A stretch of DNA of 21,076 nucleotides from Lachnospiraceae bacterium UBA3772 (GTDB lineage Bacteria > Bacillota > Clostridia > Lachnospirales > Lachnospiraceae). Below are positions 1 to 7,000 of this stretch, piece by piece. The notes under the pieces were generated by a model. That model searched no databases, had not been told where the DNA came from, and was given only the letters and a program-made list of their open reading frames with translations. The stretch covers positions 1 through 21,076 of the forward strand of contig DFFQ01000096.1 in NCBI GenBank assembly GCA_002371025.1. Direction: 5' to 3'. Both the position numbers and the translations under genes were made by a program. How positions within the stretch are numbered: position 1 is the stretch's first letter; each line of letters begins with the position of its first letter.

Positions 1-295
1 AGCACCATTTGCAATAATCCTCATTTATTGATCCGTCCTCATTTCTTCCCATGATTTCATCCTCCAGCGGCATTCCGCAGCACTGGCAAATGAGTTTATG
101 AGGCAGCCCCAACAGCGTGTTGATTGAAACATTATACAGTTTTGAAAGCTGTTTCAATGTTTCTGTATTTGGTACGGTTTCGCCATTTTCCCAACGTGAA
201 ACCGCCTGCCTTGTAACGAAGACTTTCTCCGCCAACTCATCCTGCGACAGACCATTTTTAGTCCTAAGGTTATATAAAATACTTTTTGTTTCCAT
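1..295 (-). CDS. XRE-family HTH regulator with C-terminal zinc ribbon (3' end cut by window edge)
   Basis: The reading frame starts at an ATG at 295 with AGGAGGGAC just upstream and stays open to the window edge (98 residues seen). Residues 1-65 form an HTH_3/XRE DNA-binding domain: METKSILYNLRTKNGLSQDE, then a recognition helix around TRQAVSRWENGE and the usual NVSINTLLG end. Residues 68-98 carry CQCCGMPLEDE followed by a C-x-x-C pair (DYCKWC), as in the 'putative zinc ribbon' family (PF12674) that often trails such HTH domains in Clostridia. It probably represses or activates a nearby transcription unit; the target cannot be seen. The C-terminus lies outside the window. Confidence 0.85.
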   Translation of the reverse strand, partial: METKSILYNLRTKNGLSQDELAEKVFVTRQAVSRWENGETVPNTETLKQLSKLYNVSINTLLGLPHKLICQCCGMPLEDEIMGRNEDGSINEDYCKWC

Positions 296-536
296 ATTGT
301 CCCTCCTGTACTTTGCCGATGTTTTTTCATTTTTGATGCATTTCTTTACTGATGGTTCTACATTCCTGATGTTTTTGATCAGCATCTTATGCATTAGATA
401 TATTTTAATATGGGCAGAGTTTTTATGCACGCAACCAGCTGTTGCCCCTTTGTTTTTCTCAAAAATTCAATCGCCGGCTGGAGTATTTATACATATACGC
501 AGCTGTTATCTCAGCTATAATATGAGAATTCATGGC

Positions 537-635
537 GTGGCATTCATGTTGCGAATGAAGTGGCATTCTCGTTGCGAATGGCGTGGCATTCTCGTTGCAG
601 CTGACGTGGCATTCTCGTTGCAGCTGACGTGGCAT
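537..635. repeat. 23-bp tandem repeat, four units plus a partial fifth
   Basis: The core GTGGCATT begins at 537, 560, 583, 606 and 629, an exact 23-bp period. The following GTTGC is present in the first four units. Units 1 and 2 end in GAATG(A) and units 3 and 4 in AGCTGAC, so the array shows two sub-variants. The period is not a multiple of three and no plausible gene crosses it, so it is non-coding. CAGCTG also occurs nearby at about 437 and 500. The rest of the 296-674 gap shows no gene. Confidence 0.85.
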
Positions 636-639
636 ATAA

Positions 640-666
640 AGGCAGGCGTAAATCATACGCCTGCCT
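640..666 (-). terminator. Intrinsic-type hairpin after the SUKH-like gene
   Basis: AGGCAGGCGTA and TACGCCTGCCT form a perfect 11-bp stem around a 5-nt loop, eight bases beyond the stop codon at 675. The minus-strand side is followed by TTATA, and the plus-strand side by CTTAATTTTTA, so it could act in both directions. Confidence 0.7.
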
Positions 667-674
667 CTTAATTT

Positions 675-1280
675 TTAGTAATATTCTCTTATCAATGGTT
701 CAGAATCAACATATTCATCAGATATAGCCTTCACTTCAAAAACAGGCTCAACTGACATACCGGCCAGAGCCATTTCATAGATATCTCTTGTGAATCCATG
801 TTTTTCAACGAAAGATTTAAACACCTTTTTATGATTTTCAATAAAATCATAGTCAGCAAGTCTGTCAGGGTCATTCATGACTTCATAAAATTTATCCTTT
901 TTTTCCAAAATTTCTTTTTTCCAGTAATCGCAAATGTATCCGCCCCACACAGATACTATATTCATAAATTCATGAATATTTCTTGCGACGAAACCACACT
1001 CGCCTTCTGTTCCGATATAAGCAATCATTTTGTCATCTATAAGAACCCATAAAGCGCCGCTTCCATCACGGGCAAATGGCTTTAAATTCGTATAACTTGA
1101 ATCTCCAGGCCCCATCAGATCATCCAGCCAGACCTCATCATCTTCAAAATCCTTAACTGCGTCTTCATCATAGATTTCGATATCACAGTCATAAAAAACA
1201 TCATTTAATTCCTCGTTGCTGTAAATCTCTCGAAGATACATTTTCACGTCTTCAGGAAGGTTTGTCTTATCGTATAACAT
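675..1280 (-). CDS. SUKH (SMI1/KNR4)-like protein, possible immunity protein
   Basis: A 201-residue, strongly acidic soluble protein with no signal peptide or membrane segment. Residues 60-120 have the look of the SUKH superfamily: a PFARDGSGALWVLIDD stretch, then YIGTEGECGFVA and a helix NIHEFMNIVS. SUKH proteins commonly act as immunity proteins to secreted polymorphic toxins. No toxin gene lies beside it, so an orphan immunity gene is the likeliest reading. ATG at 1280 is preceded by TGGAGGATTAAA, and a promoter-like pair lies about 50 bases further upstream. Family assignment rests on motif shape only. Confidence 0.6.
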   Translation of the reverse strand: MLYDKTNLPEDVKMYLREIYSNEELNDVFYDCDIEIYDEDAVKDFEDDEVWLDDLMGPGDSSYTNLKPFARDGSGALWVLIDDKMIAYIGTEGECGFVARNIHEFMNIVSVWGGYICDYWKKEILEKKDKFYEVMNDPDRLADYDFIENHKKVFKSFVEKHGFTRDIYEMALAGMSVEPVFEVKAISDEYVDSEPLIREYY

Positions 1281-1331
1281 TTTAATCCTCCAATATTTTC
1301 ATATTGAGTGTGTACACCCTGCATCTATTTT

Positions 1332-1359
1332 ATTATAAGTCGATCATCAGGCACAACAA
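1332..1359 (-). promoter_or_regulatory. Promoter for the SUKH-like gene
   Basis: On the minus strand TTGTTG (1359-1354) and TATAAT (1337-1332) are separated by 16 bases. A palindrome GTGTACAC at 1310-1317 lies just past the expected transcription start and could be an operator. Confidence 0.5.
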
Positions 1360-1366
1360 AAACTGT

Positions 1367-1411
1367 CATAAAAATGGACCATAGTCCCGGGGGCTATGGT
1401 CCATTTTTATG
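1367..1411. repeat. Palindromic element, copy 1 (also a terminator)
   Basis: Perfect 18-bp arms (1367-1384 and 1394-1411) flank the loop TCCCGGGGG. The arms contain ATGGACCATAG and CTATGGTCCATTTTTATG, so A/T runs lie on both sides and it can serve as a bidirectional intrinsic terminator. GTTAAC (1411-1416) directly joins the stop codon of the GNAT gene (1417-1419). Confidence 0.85.
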
Positions 1412-1416
1412 TTAAC

Positions 1417-1890
1417 CTATAGTATCATTTCCATACCTATATTTTTAGGCTTAAGACCCATTTTCTCATAGAATTTCATAGCTCCTGGATTGCAGGTCCA
1501 TACATTTAAATTGATATTATAGCAGCAATTTTCTTTTGCAAATTGAACCACTGCCTCATATAAAGTCTTACCAACTGACATTCCTCTGCTGCTTTCATCA
1601 ATACAGATATCATCAATATAAAGGGTTTTAACATCTGTGAAAACAGCGTCATCCTTGAGCTGTTTAAAAATGGTAAATGCATGTCCTAAAACCTGATCAG
1701 CTTCATTTACGCATACAAAAACAGGTCTACTGTCATCCTTTAAAATCTCCTCTAACTGCTCTTCGTTATATTTAGTTGCCGGACCTTTAAATAAATCCGG
1801 TCTTCCATTATGATGCACCATATCCACCTGAACCAAAAGGTCCATGATCTTTGGTATATCTTTATTTTCTGCTCTTCTGACTTTATTCAT
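1417..1890 (-). CDS. GNAT-family N-acetyltransferase
   Basis: A single-domain GNAT protein of 157 residues, close to the normal family length. It should transfer an acetyl group from acetyl-CoA to an amine; the substrate cannot be read from the sequence. The N-terminal IRRAENKD-like strand, the YIDDICIDESSRG strand-loop with the CoA pyrophosphate-binding turn RGMSVGKTL (about residues 102-110) and the terminal NPGAMKFYEKMGL motif are all present. ATG at 1890 has GGGAG upstream. The gene lies between palindrome copies 1 and 2, both very close, so it looks like a one-gene cassette. No convincing promoter is seen besides read-through. Confidence 0.88.
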   Translation of the reverse strand: MNKVRRAENKDIPKIMDLLVQVDMVHHNGRPDLFKGPATKYNEEQLEEILKDDSRPVFVCVNEADQVLGHAFTIFKQLKDDAVFTDVKTLYIDDICIDESSRGMSVGKTLYEAVVQFAKENCCYNINLNVWTCNPGAMKFYEKMGLKPKNIGMEMIL

Positions 1891-1919
1891 TTTTATCTCC
1901 CAAACTAAAATTCAATCCC

Positions 1920-1960
1920 AAAATGAGCCATAGTCCCGGGGGCTATGGTCCATTTTTATG
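1920..1960. repeat. Palindromic element, copy 2
   Basis: The left arm is a variant AAAATGAGCCATAG (1920-1933), the loop TCCCGGGGG is unchanged, and the right arm (1943-1960) is identical to that of copy 1. The shared sequence continues as GTTAACCTATAG, so the stop codon of the peptidase gene (TAG on the minus strand, 1966-1968) sits at exactly the same place relative to the element as in copy 1. Confidence 0.85.
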
Positions 1961-1965
1961 TTAAC

Positions 1966-2769
1966 CTATAGGTATCGTACCTCTAATTTACGCTTTTTGC
2001 TGTTGCTAAATGACCACGCCTGAGCGCCATCACGGGATCCTATAATAAAATGTTTCCCAGATGCTTCTACAAAAGCGGTTTCATTTTCTAGTGCCAGTCC
2101 ATCGTACTTAGTGTCAGTAATCATGCTATCAAATGTCTCTCGCCCTTCTTCATTGTAATGAGGGCAAAAGCAATATGGAAAAAATCCCAGCATTCCTTTT
2201 GCGATGCCATACTTTATCCCTTTCACATCTGGGATACCGCACTCCCTCACATCCGCATCCGCCATATTGCACACGCTCTCGTTCACGTCTGCGATACTAT
2301 CCTCGCTCTCATCCACAGCCTCGATACTGTCCTCACTCTCATCCACGTCCGTGAAGCTGTCGCTGTATCCGGCCATAAACCAGCAGATAGCGCCAGCACT
2401 AAGCCCTGTCAAAACAGCAGTATCATTTTCATATATTTCTTTCAATTTTTTATCTAATGAATACTGCTTCCATATTTTCATCATTGTTCTTGTGTCACCG
2501 CCACCAACATAAATTACATCTGCCCATTCAAGTCTCGCGTCGATTTCTGCTTGATCAAGTTCTCCTCTCGTTAAAGGCAACTCCCTTACGCTACAATTTA
2601 GCTTTTCAAATGCAGCCTTTATCCCTTCGAAATAACCTTCTGAATCCATGCTGGCAGTCCCGATAAATAAAACATGGGGAGAATCATTTCCGGAAAGCTT
2701 TAAAGCAAATAAATTAAGTTTCTCTGTGTTTAGAAGATCTCCGCCGCTGATGGCAACAACTCTTCCCAT
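1966..2769 (-). CDS. Peptidase S51 (peptidase E-like) with a decapeptide-repeat insertion
   Basis: A 267-residue cytosolic serine peptidase of the S51 (dipeptidase E/cyanophycinase) fold, expected to act on small peptides. The features in order are the N-terminal strand VVAISGGD, the VLFIGTAS strand, the VIYVGGGDT loop, the nucleophile elbow GLSAGAICWF with the catalytic Ser, and the FCPHYN segment with the putative catalytic His. The start is ATG at 2769, preceded by GGAGGTGTATC; an in-frame ATG eight codons upstream has no ribosome site. Between the nucleophile region and YGIAKGMLGF there is an acidic insertion of about 40 residues made of degenerate 10-residue repeats, unusual for the family. 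A TATAAT at about 20 bases before the start may be its -10 box. Confidence 0.85.
   Translation of the reverse strand: MGRVVAISGGDLLNTEKLNLFALKLSGNDSPHVLFIGTASMDSEGYFEGIKAAFEKLNCSVRELPLTRGELDQAEIDARLEWADVIYVGGGDTRTMMKIWKQYSLDKKLKEIYENDTAVLTGLSAGAICWFMAGYSDSFTDVDESEDSIEAVDESEDSIADVNESVCNMADADVRECGIPDVKGIKYGIAKGMLGFFPYCFCPHYNEEGRETFDSMITDTKYDGLALENETAFVEASGKHFIIGSRDGAQAWSFSNSKKRKLEVRYL
2227..2348 (-). repeat. Degenerate 30-bp (10-residue) repeat inside the peptidase gene
   Basis: The encoded segment reads as stacked units DVDESEDSIE, AVDESEDSIA, DVNESVCNMA and DADVRECGIP. The first two DNA units (2322-2346 and 2292-2316) differ by only two bases across 25 positions, while the others are decayed. 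The in-frame period keeps the peptidase open. Confidence 0.8.
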
Positions 2770-2868
2770 GATACACCTCCGTAAATTATACAATATTAAA
2801 ATGGCCCTTATCCCCTAGAGTTTAAGTTTTACTAATTTGAATCTTGCTCCCTTTGGCCTACGCTTATA

Positions 2869-3267
2869 TTACTTTGCGAGATAATCTGCGATACGTAATA
2901 TCTCTACAATAAATGTCTTAGCAATGATTATAAAACATAATGAAAAAAATAACACCTTATTTACTTTTTCTTTCTTGCAAAAAACTGCCACAAGCCCTAT
3001 CAGTAAGGCCATTCCTCCCATAGCCGAAAGAACAGCCAGAGAAAGATTCATCTGTTCAAATGAAACCGCCATCGAATCCCCAAAGCTATCTTTTATTCCA
3101 CTTAGCGCAGACATAGCTGTTCCCATAAGAATAGTTAGTATCGCCGCTTTTTTCCATTTTTTGCTGCTCTCATCTTTTTTAATAGTTTTTATAAAAAACA
3201 AAATAAAAGCAAAAAACAGCAATGTTGATAAAATACTAGGTACATTTCCAAAATATAACTTGATCAT
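2869..3267 (-). CDS. Small integral membrane protein, four predicted helices
   Basis: A 132-residue protein that I do not recognise. Hydrophobic stretches fall at about residues 8-27 (SILSTLLFFAFILFFIKTI), 41-57, 77-95 (GGMALLIGLVAVF) and 105-122 (LFFSLCFIIIAKTFI). Lysine-rich loops (KKDESSKKWKK and KKEKVNK) follow helices 1 and 3 and suggest their orientation. ATG at 3267 has AGGACTTAAAAATT upstream, an acceptable site. It is preceded by a long leader and a strong promoter with two palindromic operators, so its expression is probably tightly controlled. An inner-membrane sensor, transporter fragment or toxin-like peptide are all open readings. Confidence 0.7.
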   Translation of the reverse strand: MIKLYFGNVPSILSTLLFFAFILFFIKTIKKDESSKKWKKAAILTILMGTAMSALSGIKDSFGDSMAVSFEQMNLSLAVLSAMGGMALLIGLVAVFCKKEKVNKVLFFSLCFIIIAKTFIVEILRIADYLAK

Positions 3268-3408
3268 AATTTTTAAGTCCTTTCATTCTTTGATTTCCGC
3301 AAGGCTAAATCCCTCTTAGTTATTTACCTCGCGGATAAGTCTCAATTAGCTGATTTCCACGTAGTTAATTACCTCGTAACTAAGTTTCTCGTAGCTTCGC
3401 ATCAGTTT

Positions 3409-3457
3409 GGCTAATTTGATTTAGCCACATTATAAGCTAATTCAAATTAGCCGTCAA
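3409..3457 (-). promoter_or_regulatory. Strong promoter with two palindromic operators
   Basis: On the minus strand TTGACG (3457-3452), 17 bases, then TATAAT (3434-3429). The spacer itself is an operator: GCTAATT-TG-AATTAGC (3451-3436). A second palindrome with GGCTAA and TTAGCC arms (3409-3426) lies just downstream of the -10. The two centres are 26 bp apart. The 3268-3408 leader carries further degenerate repeats around GCGAGGTAA and GGAAATCAGC, and no gene. Confidence 0.75.
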
Positions 3458-3495
3458 GTATTTTTAAGCACCTCCACCTGTATCCTCTCGGTACA

Positions 3496-3554
3496 TAGTT
3501 GACATAAAAATGGACCATAGTCCCGGGGGCTATGGTCCATTTTTATGTCAACTA
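3496..3554. repeat. Palindromic element, copy 3 (longest arms)
   Basis: Perfect 25-bp arms (3496-3520 and 3530-3554) around the loop TCCCGGGGG. The outer ends are TAGTTGAC and GTCAACTA. It lies 10 bases past the stop codon of the TfoX-like gene and should terminate transcription from that side. Confidence 0.9.
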
Positions 3555-3564
3555 ATTTGTACTA

Positions 3565-3888
3565 CTATTTAGTTTTTTTAGCTTTCTTCGCCTTCTTATC
3601 CGGAAGCTCCGAATACATTCCTTCCAGAAGTTCAGGAATGATCGCCTTATCCTCGAATCTATCAAACACATACATCAATGTCTTTGAGCCTTCATAAGGA
3701 TAACGCAATTCCGAGTCTTTAAGAAGCTTGTCCGAGGTTGGAGTCCTCTTTAAAAACAGTTCACTCCCACAAATGTCACCCACCAGTTTTCCATTGAAGT
3801 ATACTAAATATCCTCCCATCATGGACCTTATTACAATTTCCCCGGCTACGGATAAAGCCTCATGAACATATTCATTAAATTCATTCAA
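3565..3888 (-). CDS. TfoX N-terminal domain protein
   Basis: A 107-residue protein with the TfoX_N fold: NEFNEYVHEALSVAGEI, then the family motif IRSMMGGYLVYFNGKLVGDI, LFLKRT, and the YPYEGSKTLMYV segment. It ends in a lysine-rich tail (KKAKKAKKTK). Stand-alone TfoX_N proteins are widespread in Firmicutes and of unclear role; the name comes from a competence regulator of Gammaproteobacteria. I place the start at a TTG (3888) with AAGGAG eight bases upstream. The longer frame from 3954 would add 22 residues unlike the family and would overlap the previous gene, whereas the TTG leaves a clean 25-base gap. It is probably co-transcribed with the gene at 3914-4855. Confidence 0.8.
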   Translation of the reverse strand: MNEFNEYVHEALSVAGEIVIRSMMGGYLVYFNGKLVGDICGSELFLKRTPTSDKLLKDSELRYPYEGSKTLMYVFDRFEDKAIIPELLEGMYSELPDKKAKKAKKTK

Positions 3889-3913
3889 AGTGATCAACTC
3901 CTTTAAAGCATTA

Positions 3914-4855
3914 TCATTCTTCAACTTCAATTCCCTGATTTTTAAGGACTTCAACTGCCTTTTTCGAGATACATCCCATTGTAATAACTTTCTTTAAATT
4001 AGGAAACTGAGAAACTTCCTCCTCTGTAAGTCTTTTTACATCAAATGTATCATCCTCCCCGTCCCAGAAAGGCCACAACTGGTGGAACACATGAAGCCCG
4101 CCATCCCATAACAGTTCGGTAACCATCTCAGCATACCTTGCAGGAATCTCATAGTCTTTGAACCATTTTTTTGCTTCAGGGATTATATCATAGCCCTCAT
4201 CATCAACATCAATTTCGCGCTTAGTATTCTTTTCGGCAAAATCATAAATATCAAACTTTGGCTCTAAAACGCCCTGTCTATACATCAGCTCTTCCATTAC
4301 CATCAGTTTAAATGGAAATGAATCAAACTTTAAAACTGGTTCTTCAGCTTTTTTAAGATCATAAATTGATGTCTTTGGTCTTGGTGCATGATAGATTATT
4401 AACACCTGTGTAGAAAGCATTTTTGCCATTTCAGGATCATCAGCCTCCTCTACCTTATCCGGCAGATATGTATTTATTTCAAATGGCCCCACCCTTTTTA
4501 CATAAAAAGAATCAAACTCATCTAATTTAAATGCAACCTGAGTGTACTCCTTTTTCCCGATCATAACCTTCCCTGTAAAATAAGGTTTACCAGCATCAGG
4601 TCCTGATTCAGGTTGAGCCACATCAATTACAAACTGATCATAATGATCCTGATAATCATCTTCTGAACAGTGGATTCCAAGAGAATCCCAGTAATAATAT
4701 ACATGGTGAAATGTCGTTTCCCCCGCTGTATATTCCTCTTCCTTAATTCGAGGTTCACCTAAAACCGCATCTACCTTTTCTCTTGTAAACGGTGGACATA
4801 CCTTTACATCCCCAAACCAAAGCGCTTCTTTATCAATTATAATCTTATCAACCAT
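3914..4855 (-). CDS. Conserved accessory protein, DUF6892-like C-terminal domain
   Basis: A 313-residue acidic soluble protein. Its second half (about residues 183-300) resembles the DUF6892 pattern: FPFKLMVMEELMYRQG, FDIYDFAEKN, then WDGGLHVFHQLWPFWDGEDD and a conserved final MGCISKKAVEVLKNQGI. The first half, with a strand rich in charged and aromatic residues, may be a separate beta-rich domain. The family has no established biochemical function. ATG at 4855 follows GGAGAAGAGGT. Palindrome copy 4 is only 20 bases upstream and leaves no room for a separate promoter, so transcription must come from the element or by read-through from the AAA gene. Confidence 0.6.
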   Translation of the reverse strand: MVDKIIIDKEALWFGDVKVCPPFTREKVDAVLGEPRIKEEEYTAGETTFHHVYYYWDSLGIHCSEDDYQDHYDQFVIDVAQPESGPDAGKPYFTGKVMIGKKEYTQVAFKLDEFDSFYVKRVGPFEINTYLPDKVEEADDPEMAKMLSTQVLIIYHAPRPKTSIYDLKKAEEPVLKFDSFPFKLMVMEELMYRQGVLEPKFDIYDFAEKNTKREIDVDDEGYDIIPEAKKWFKDYEIPARYAEMVTELLWDGGLHVFHQLWPFWDGEDDTFDVKRLTEEEVSQFPNLKKVITMGCISKKAVEVLKNQGIEVEE

Positions 4856-4874
4856 ACCTCTTCTCCTTTATCAG

Positions 4875-4920
4875 GTTAACATAAAAGTGGACCACTGCCC
4901 CCGGGACCATGGCTCATTTT
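4875..4920. repeat. Palindromic element, copy 4, inverted orientation
   Basis: The loop reads CCCCCGGGA on the plus strand, the reverse complement of the other three copies, so this copy is flipped. Arms 4880-4897 and 4907-4920 are imperfect. The TGA stop of the AAA/nuclease gene (4914-4916) lies inside the right arm, in the AAAATGAGCC segment that copy 2 also has. Confidence 0.8.
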
Positions 4921-6776
4921 GTTTGTATTTTTACATTTTTTCCAGAAAATGCAATCCCAAATTTTATAATATCAGTTATACCTTCCGAATGCATTTCCGT
5001 ATCATAACCATTTTTATTTATCTGATCAAGTGCCTCGGCAGATAATGAATCCAACTCTTCATCATTCAGATTCTTAGCCCATTTCAATTCCATAATCATT
5101 CCCGGAAATGTATCTTCCCTCGGGAACATGCTGATATCATATCTTCCATCTCCGGACTCTCTATTTGACCTAATATGATAGTGGTTATCCATCAATGCAA
5201 CAAGCCCAAGTACCAGTCCGTGATAAAAGCCTTCTGCACCAGCATCGTAGAAACTGATGCTATTCTTTAAATAGTCACCTATTCCATCCTGAAGCTTCTT
5301 CGTATCCTGCAGATAAAGACTTTCCGCAATCTTATTCGCGGTAGTTCTTCCCATTGCCCCAATCTGCATCAGATGTGACAGAATCTCACTTTTATAAACT
5401 GCAGCAATCTCACGATTTGGTATGGAAACATCGCACATCCAAGTTCCATCTGCCTGAAGTTTTTTATTCATTGTCTTCAGATATCCAGCCACCAAAAGCA
5501 GACTATAAATATTCGCTGGATCCTCTGAAAGTGATCTGTAAACCACATTTTGATCTATCCTGACTATGACACGCTCTCCCTGAAGAAGAGAGTACAGCTT
5601 CTCCGTGATATCATCTGTCGCCACTTTCAGCACATCTTCGAGCACCTCATTTTTCCCTGTGTTCACCCAATATGCCTGTGGCACGCATCCTTTGGAAAGA
5701 TAGTTTATAACTGACCACGGATTATATATTTCCTTATTTCCAAAGAAATATCCATCATACCAGCTCCGAAGTTCCTCTTTCTTATCCGTAACTCCATAAT
5801 AATCGAGCATTTCACCAACCTCAGATTCAGTAAATCCAAAGAAACTATCGTACTCCTCATCCATCACTGAATTAACCGTAAGATTGTTCAGCCCGCTGAA
5901 AATGCTCTCCTGCGCTATTCTTAAGATACCTGTTAAAAATCCATAGGACAAATTACTATTATCCTTAAATGCTCCAGAAAAGAAATTTCTCATGAATCCT
6001 ATGATCTCATCATAAAACTCTTTCGAATAGCCCTCCTGAATCGGCGTATCGTATTCGTCGATGATAATAATCGGCGCTTTTCCATAATGAGCATCAAGCA
6101 TTTTCGAAAGCCTTTGAAGAGAAGATGCCATTTCCACTTCATCAGCTCGTCCGTTTAAAACCTTCTCAAAATATTCTTTCTCATATGCTTCAAGCTTATC
6201 GCTAAATTTAAGTTCAGAGTGTCTTCCAAATTCCTCTTGCAACAGCGCTGATATCTTTGAAAATGTTCCTTCCCACGTATCATATTTTACGTCTTTAAAA
6301 GTCAGAAATATAACGGGATACTTTCCCTGATGCTTTTTGTACTTGTCACCGCACTTCCAGATTTCTTTATCCTTAAAATATCTGCTCGTATCCTCATCTG
6401 ATATCTCAAAAAATACCCTGAGCATATCCATATTTAGGGTCTTTCCAAAACGCCTAGGCCTTGTAAATAAAGAAACTAATGCTTTTTTGTCCAGAATATC
6501 TTTGATTAAAAGAGTCTTATCAACATAGTAGTATTCTGACTGGGCACGAACATAAGCAGATATCCCAACAGGAAGCGGCTTTTTTTCATCTGATATCTCA
6601 TCCTTAACATATCTTCTTGAAACTATGCGCATGTCAGCAGGACGTTCAGCTCCATCCGGTATCTGCCATCTCCTGCCAGACTTAACTGCCCCAGGAATCT
6701 TTCCTTCCTTACACCATTCTGTGACCCTACGATCTGATACTCCCCATATCACAGCAATTTCCTTACATGACTTCAT
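4914..6776 (-). CDS. HTH + AAA-ATPase-like + PD-(D/E)XK nuclease fusion protein
   Basis: A 620-residue protein of the AAA-ATPase_like/PDDEXK_9 architecture that is expanded in gut Lachnospiraceae and Bacteroidetes and whose function is unproven. Residues 1-42 are an excisionase/MerR-type winged HTH (CKEIAVIWGVSDRRVTEWCK, then GRRWQIP). Residues 70-300 hold the ATPase part: YYYVDKT, the P-loop RPRRFGKT (106-113) and Walker B IIIIDEYDTP (about 236-245). The C-terminal part has the nuclease core YDISMF then MELKWAK (D and E-x-K at about 548-565) and a helix with ALDQI. The start is ATG at 6776 with AAGGGGGTG upstream. The N-terminal HTH is not part of the commonest form of the family and may bind the repeated sites in its own promoter. 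Confidence 0.85.
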   Translation of the reverse strand: MKSCKEIAVIWGVSDRRVTEWCKEGKIPGAVKSGRRWQIPDGAERPADMRIVSRRYVKDEISDEKKPLPVGISAYVRAQSEYYYVDKTLLIKDILDKKALVSLFTRPRRFGKTLNMDMLRVFFEISDEDTSRYFKDKEIWKCGDKYKKHQGKYPVIFLTFKDVKYDTWEGTFSKISALLQEEFGRHSELKFSDKLEAYEKEYFEKVLNGRADEVEMASSLQRLSKMLDAHYGKAPIIIIDEYDTPIQEGYSKEFYDEIIGFMRNFFSGAFKDNSNLSYGFLTGILRIAQESIFSGLNNLTVNSVMDEEYDSFFGFTESEVGEMLDYYGVTDKKEELRSWYDGYFFGNKEIYNPWSVINYLSKGCVPQAYWVNTGKNEVLEDVLKVATDDITEKLYSLLQGERVIVRIDQNVVYRSLSEDPANIYSLLLVAGYLKTMNKKLQADGTWMCDVSIPNREIAAVYKSEILSHLMQIGAMGRTTANKIAESLYLQDTKKLQDGIGDYLKNSISFYDAGAEGFYHGLVLGLVALMDNHYHIRSNRESGDGRYDISMFPREDTFPGMIMELKWAKNLNDEELDSLSAEALDQINKNGYDTEMHSEGITDIIKFGIAFSGKNVKIQTK

Positions 6777-6809
6777 ATGAACACCCCCTTTGCATCTATC
6801 TTTTTCTAC

Positions 6810-6838
6810 AGTATAAATGCCTTTCGGAAGGATGTCAA
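6810..6838 (-). promoter_or_regulatory. Consensus sigma-A promoter of the AAA/nuclease gene
   Basis: On the minus strand TTGACA (6838-6833), exactly 17 bases, TATACT (6815-6810), some 34 bases before the start codon. The spacer contains ATCCTTCCGA, the inverted form of the upstream repeats, so a protein bound there would block RNA polymerase. Confidence 0.85.
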
Positions 6839-6926
6839 ATTCACATTGATATCCTTCTGATAAAATTAAATATCCTTCCGAACATCCTTCCGATAAAACT
6901 CAATATCCTTCCGAATATCCTTCCGA
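6824..6926 (-). repeat. Iteron-like operator array, five direct and one inverted site
   Basis: ATCCTTCYGA on the plus strand begins at 6851, 6872, 6884, 6905 and 6917; an inverted copy, TCGGAAGGAT, is at 6824-6833 in the promoter spacer. Start-to-start distances are 21, 12, 21 and 12 bases, which is a 33-bp period of site pairs. The site at 6851 carries one T in place of C. Confidence 0.85.
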
Positions 6927-6930
6927 AAAA

Positions 6931-6965
6931 AATGAGCCCTAGGGGACTGTCCCCTAGGGTTCATT
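6931..6965 (-). terminator. Intrinsic terminator of the XRE-to-DUF3006 operon
   Basis: A 16-bp stem (AATGAACCCTAGGGGA on the minus strand against its partner, one G-T pair) with a 3-nt loop, followed on the minus strand by a run of seven T. It lies 35 bases past the stop of the DUF3006-like gene. Confidence 0.85.
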
Positions 6966-7000
6966 AATAAATTTATCCGTATAAATGTCTTGCAATTTCC

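Noticed and set aside
537..635. CRISPR array
   Set aside because: The units are directly adjacent with no unique spacers, and there are no cas genes.
117..671. Plus-strand open frame of 184 codons
   Set aside because: It runs antisense to the HTH gene, crosses the 23-bp repeat and the terminator, and shows no protein-like features.
2133..2512. Overlapping plus-strand frames opposite the peptidase
   Set aside because: They are antisense shadows of the decapeptide repeat region, with Ser/His-rich repetitive translation and no ribosome sites.
1367..4920. Integron attC sites or cassette array
   Set aside because: The palindromes lack attC-type RYYYAAC/GTTRRRY organisation and occur in both orientations; no integrase is present.
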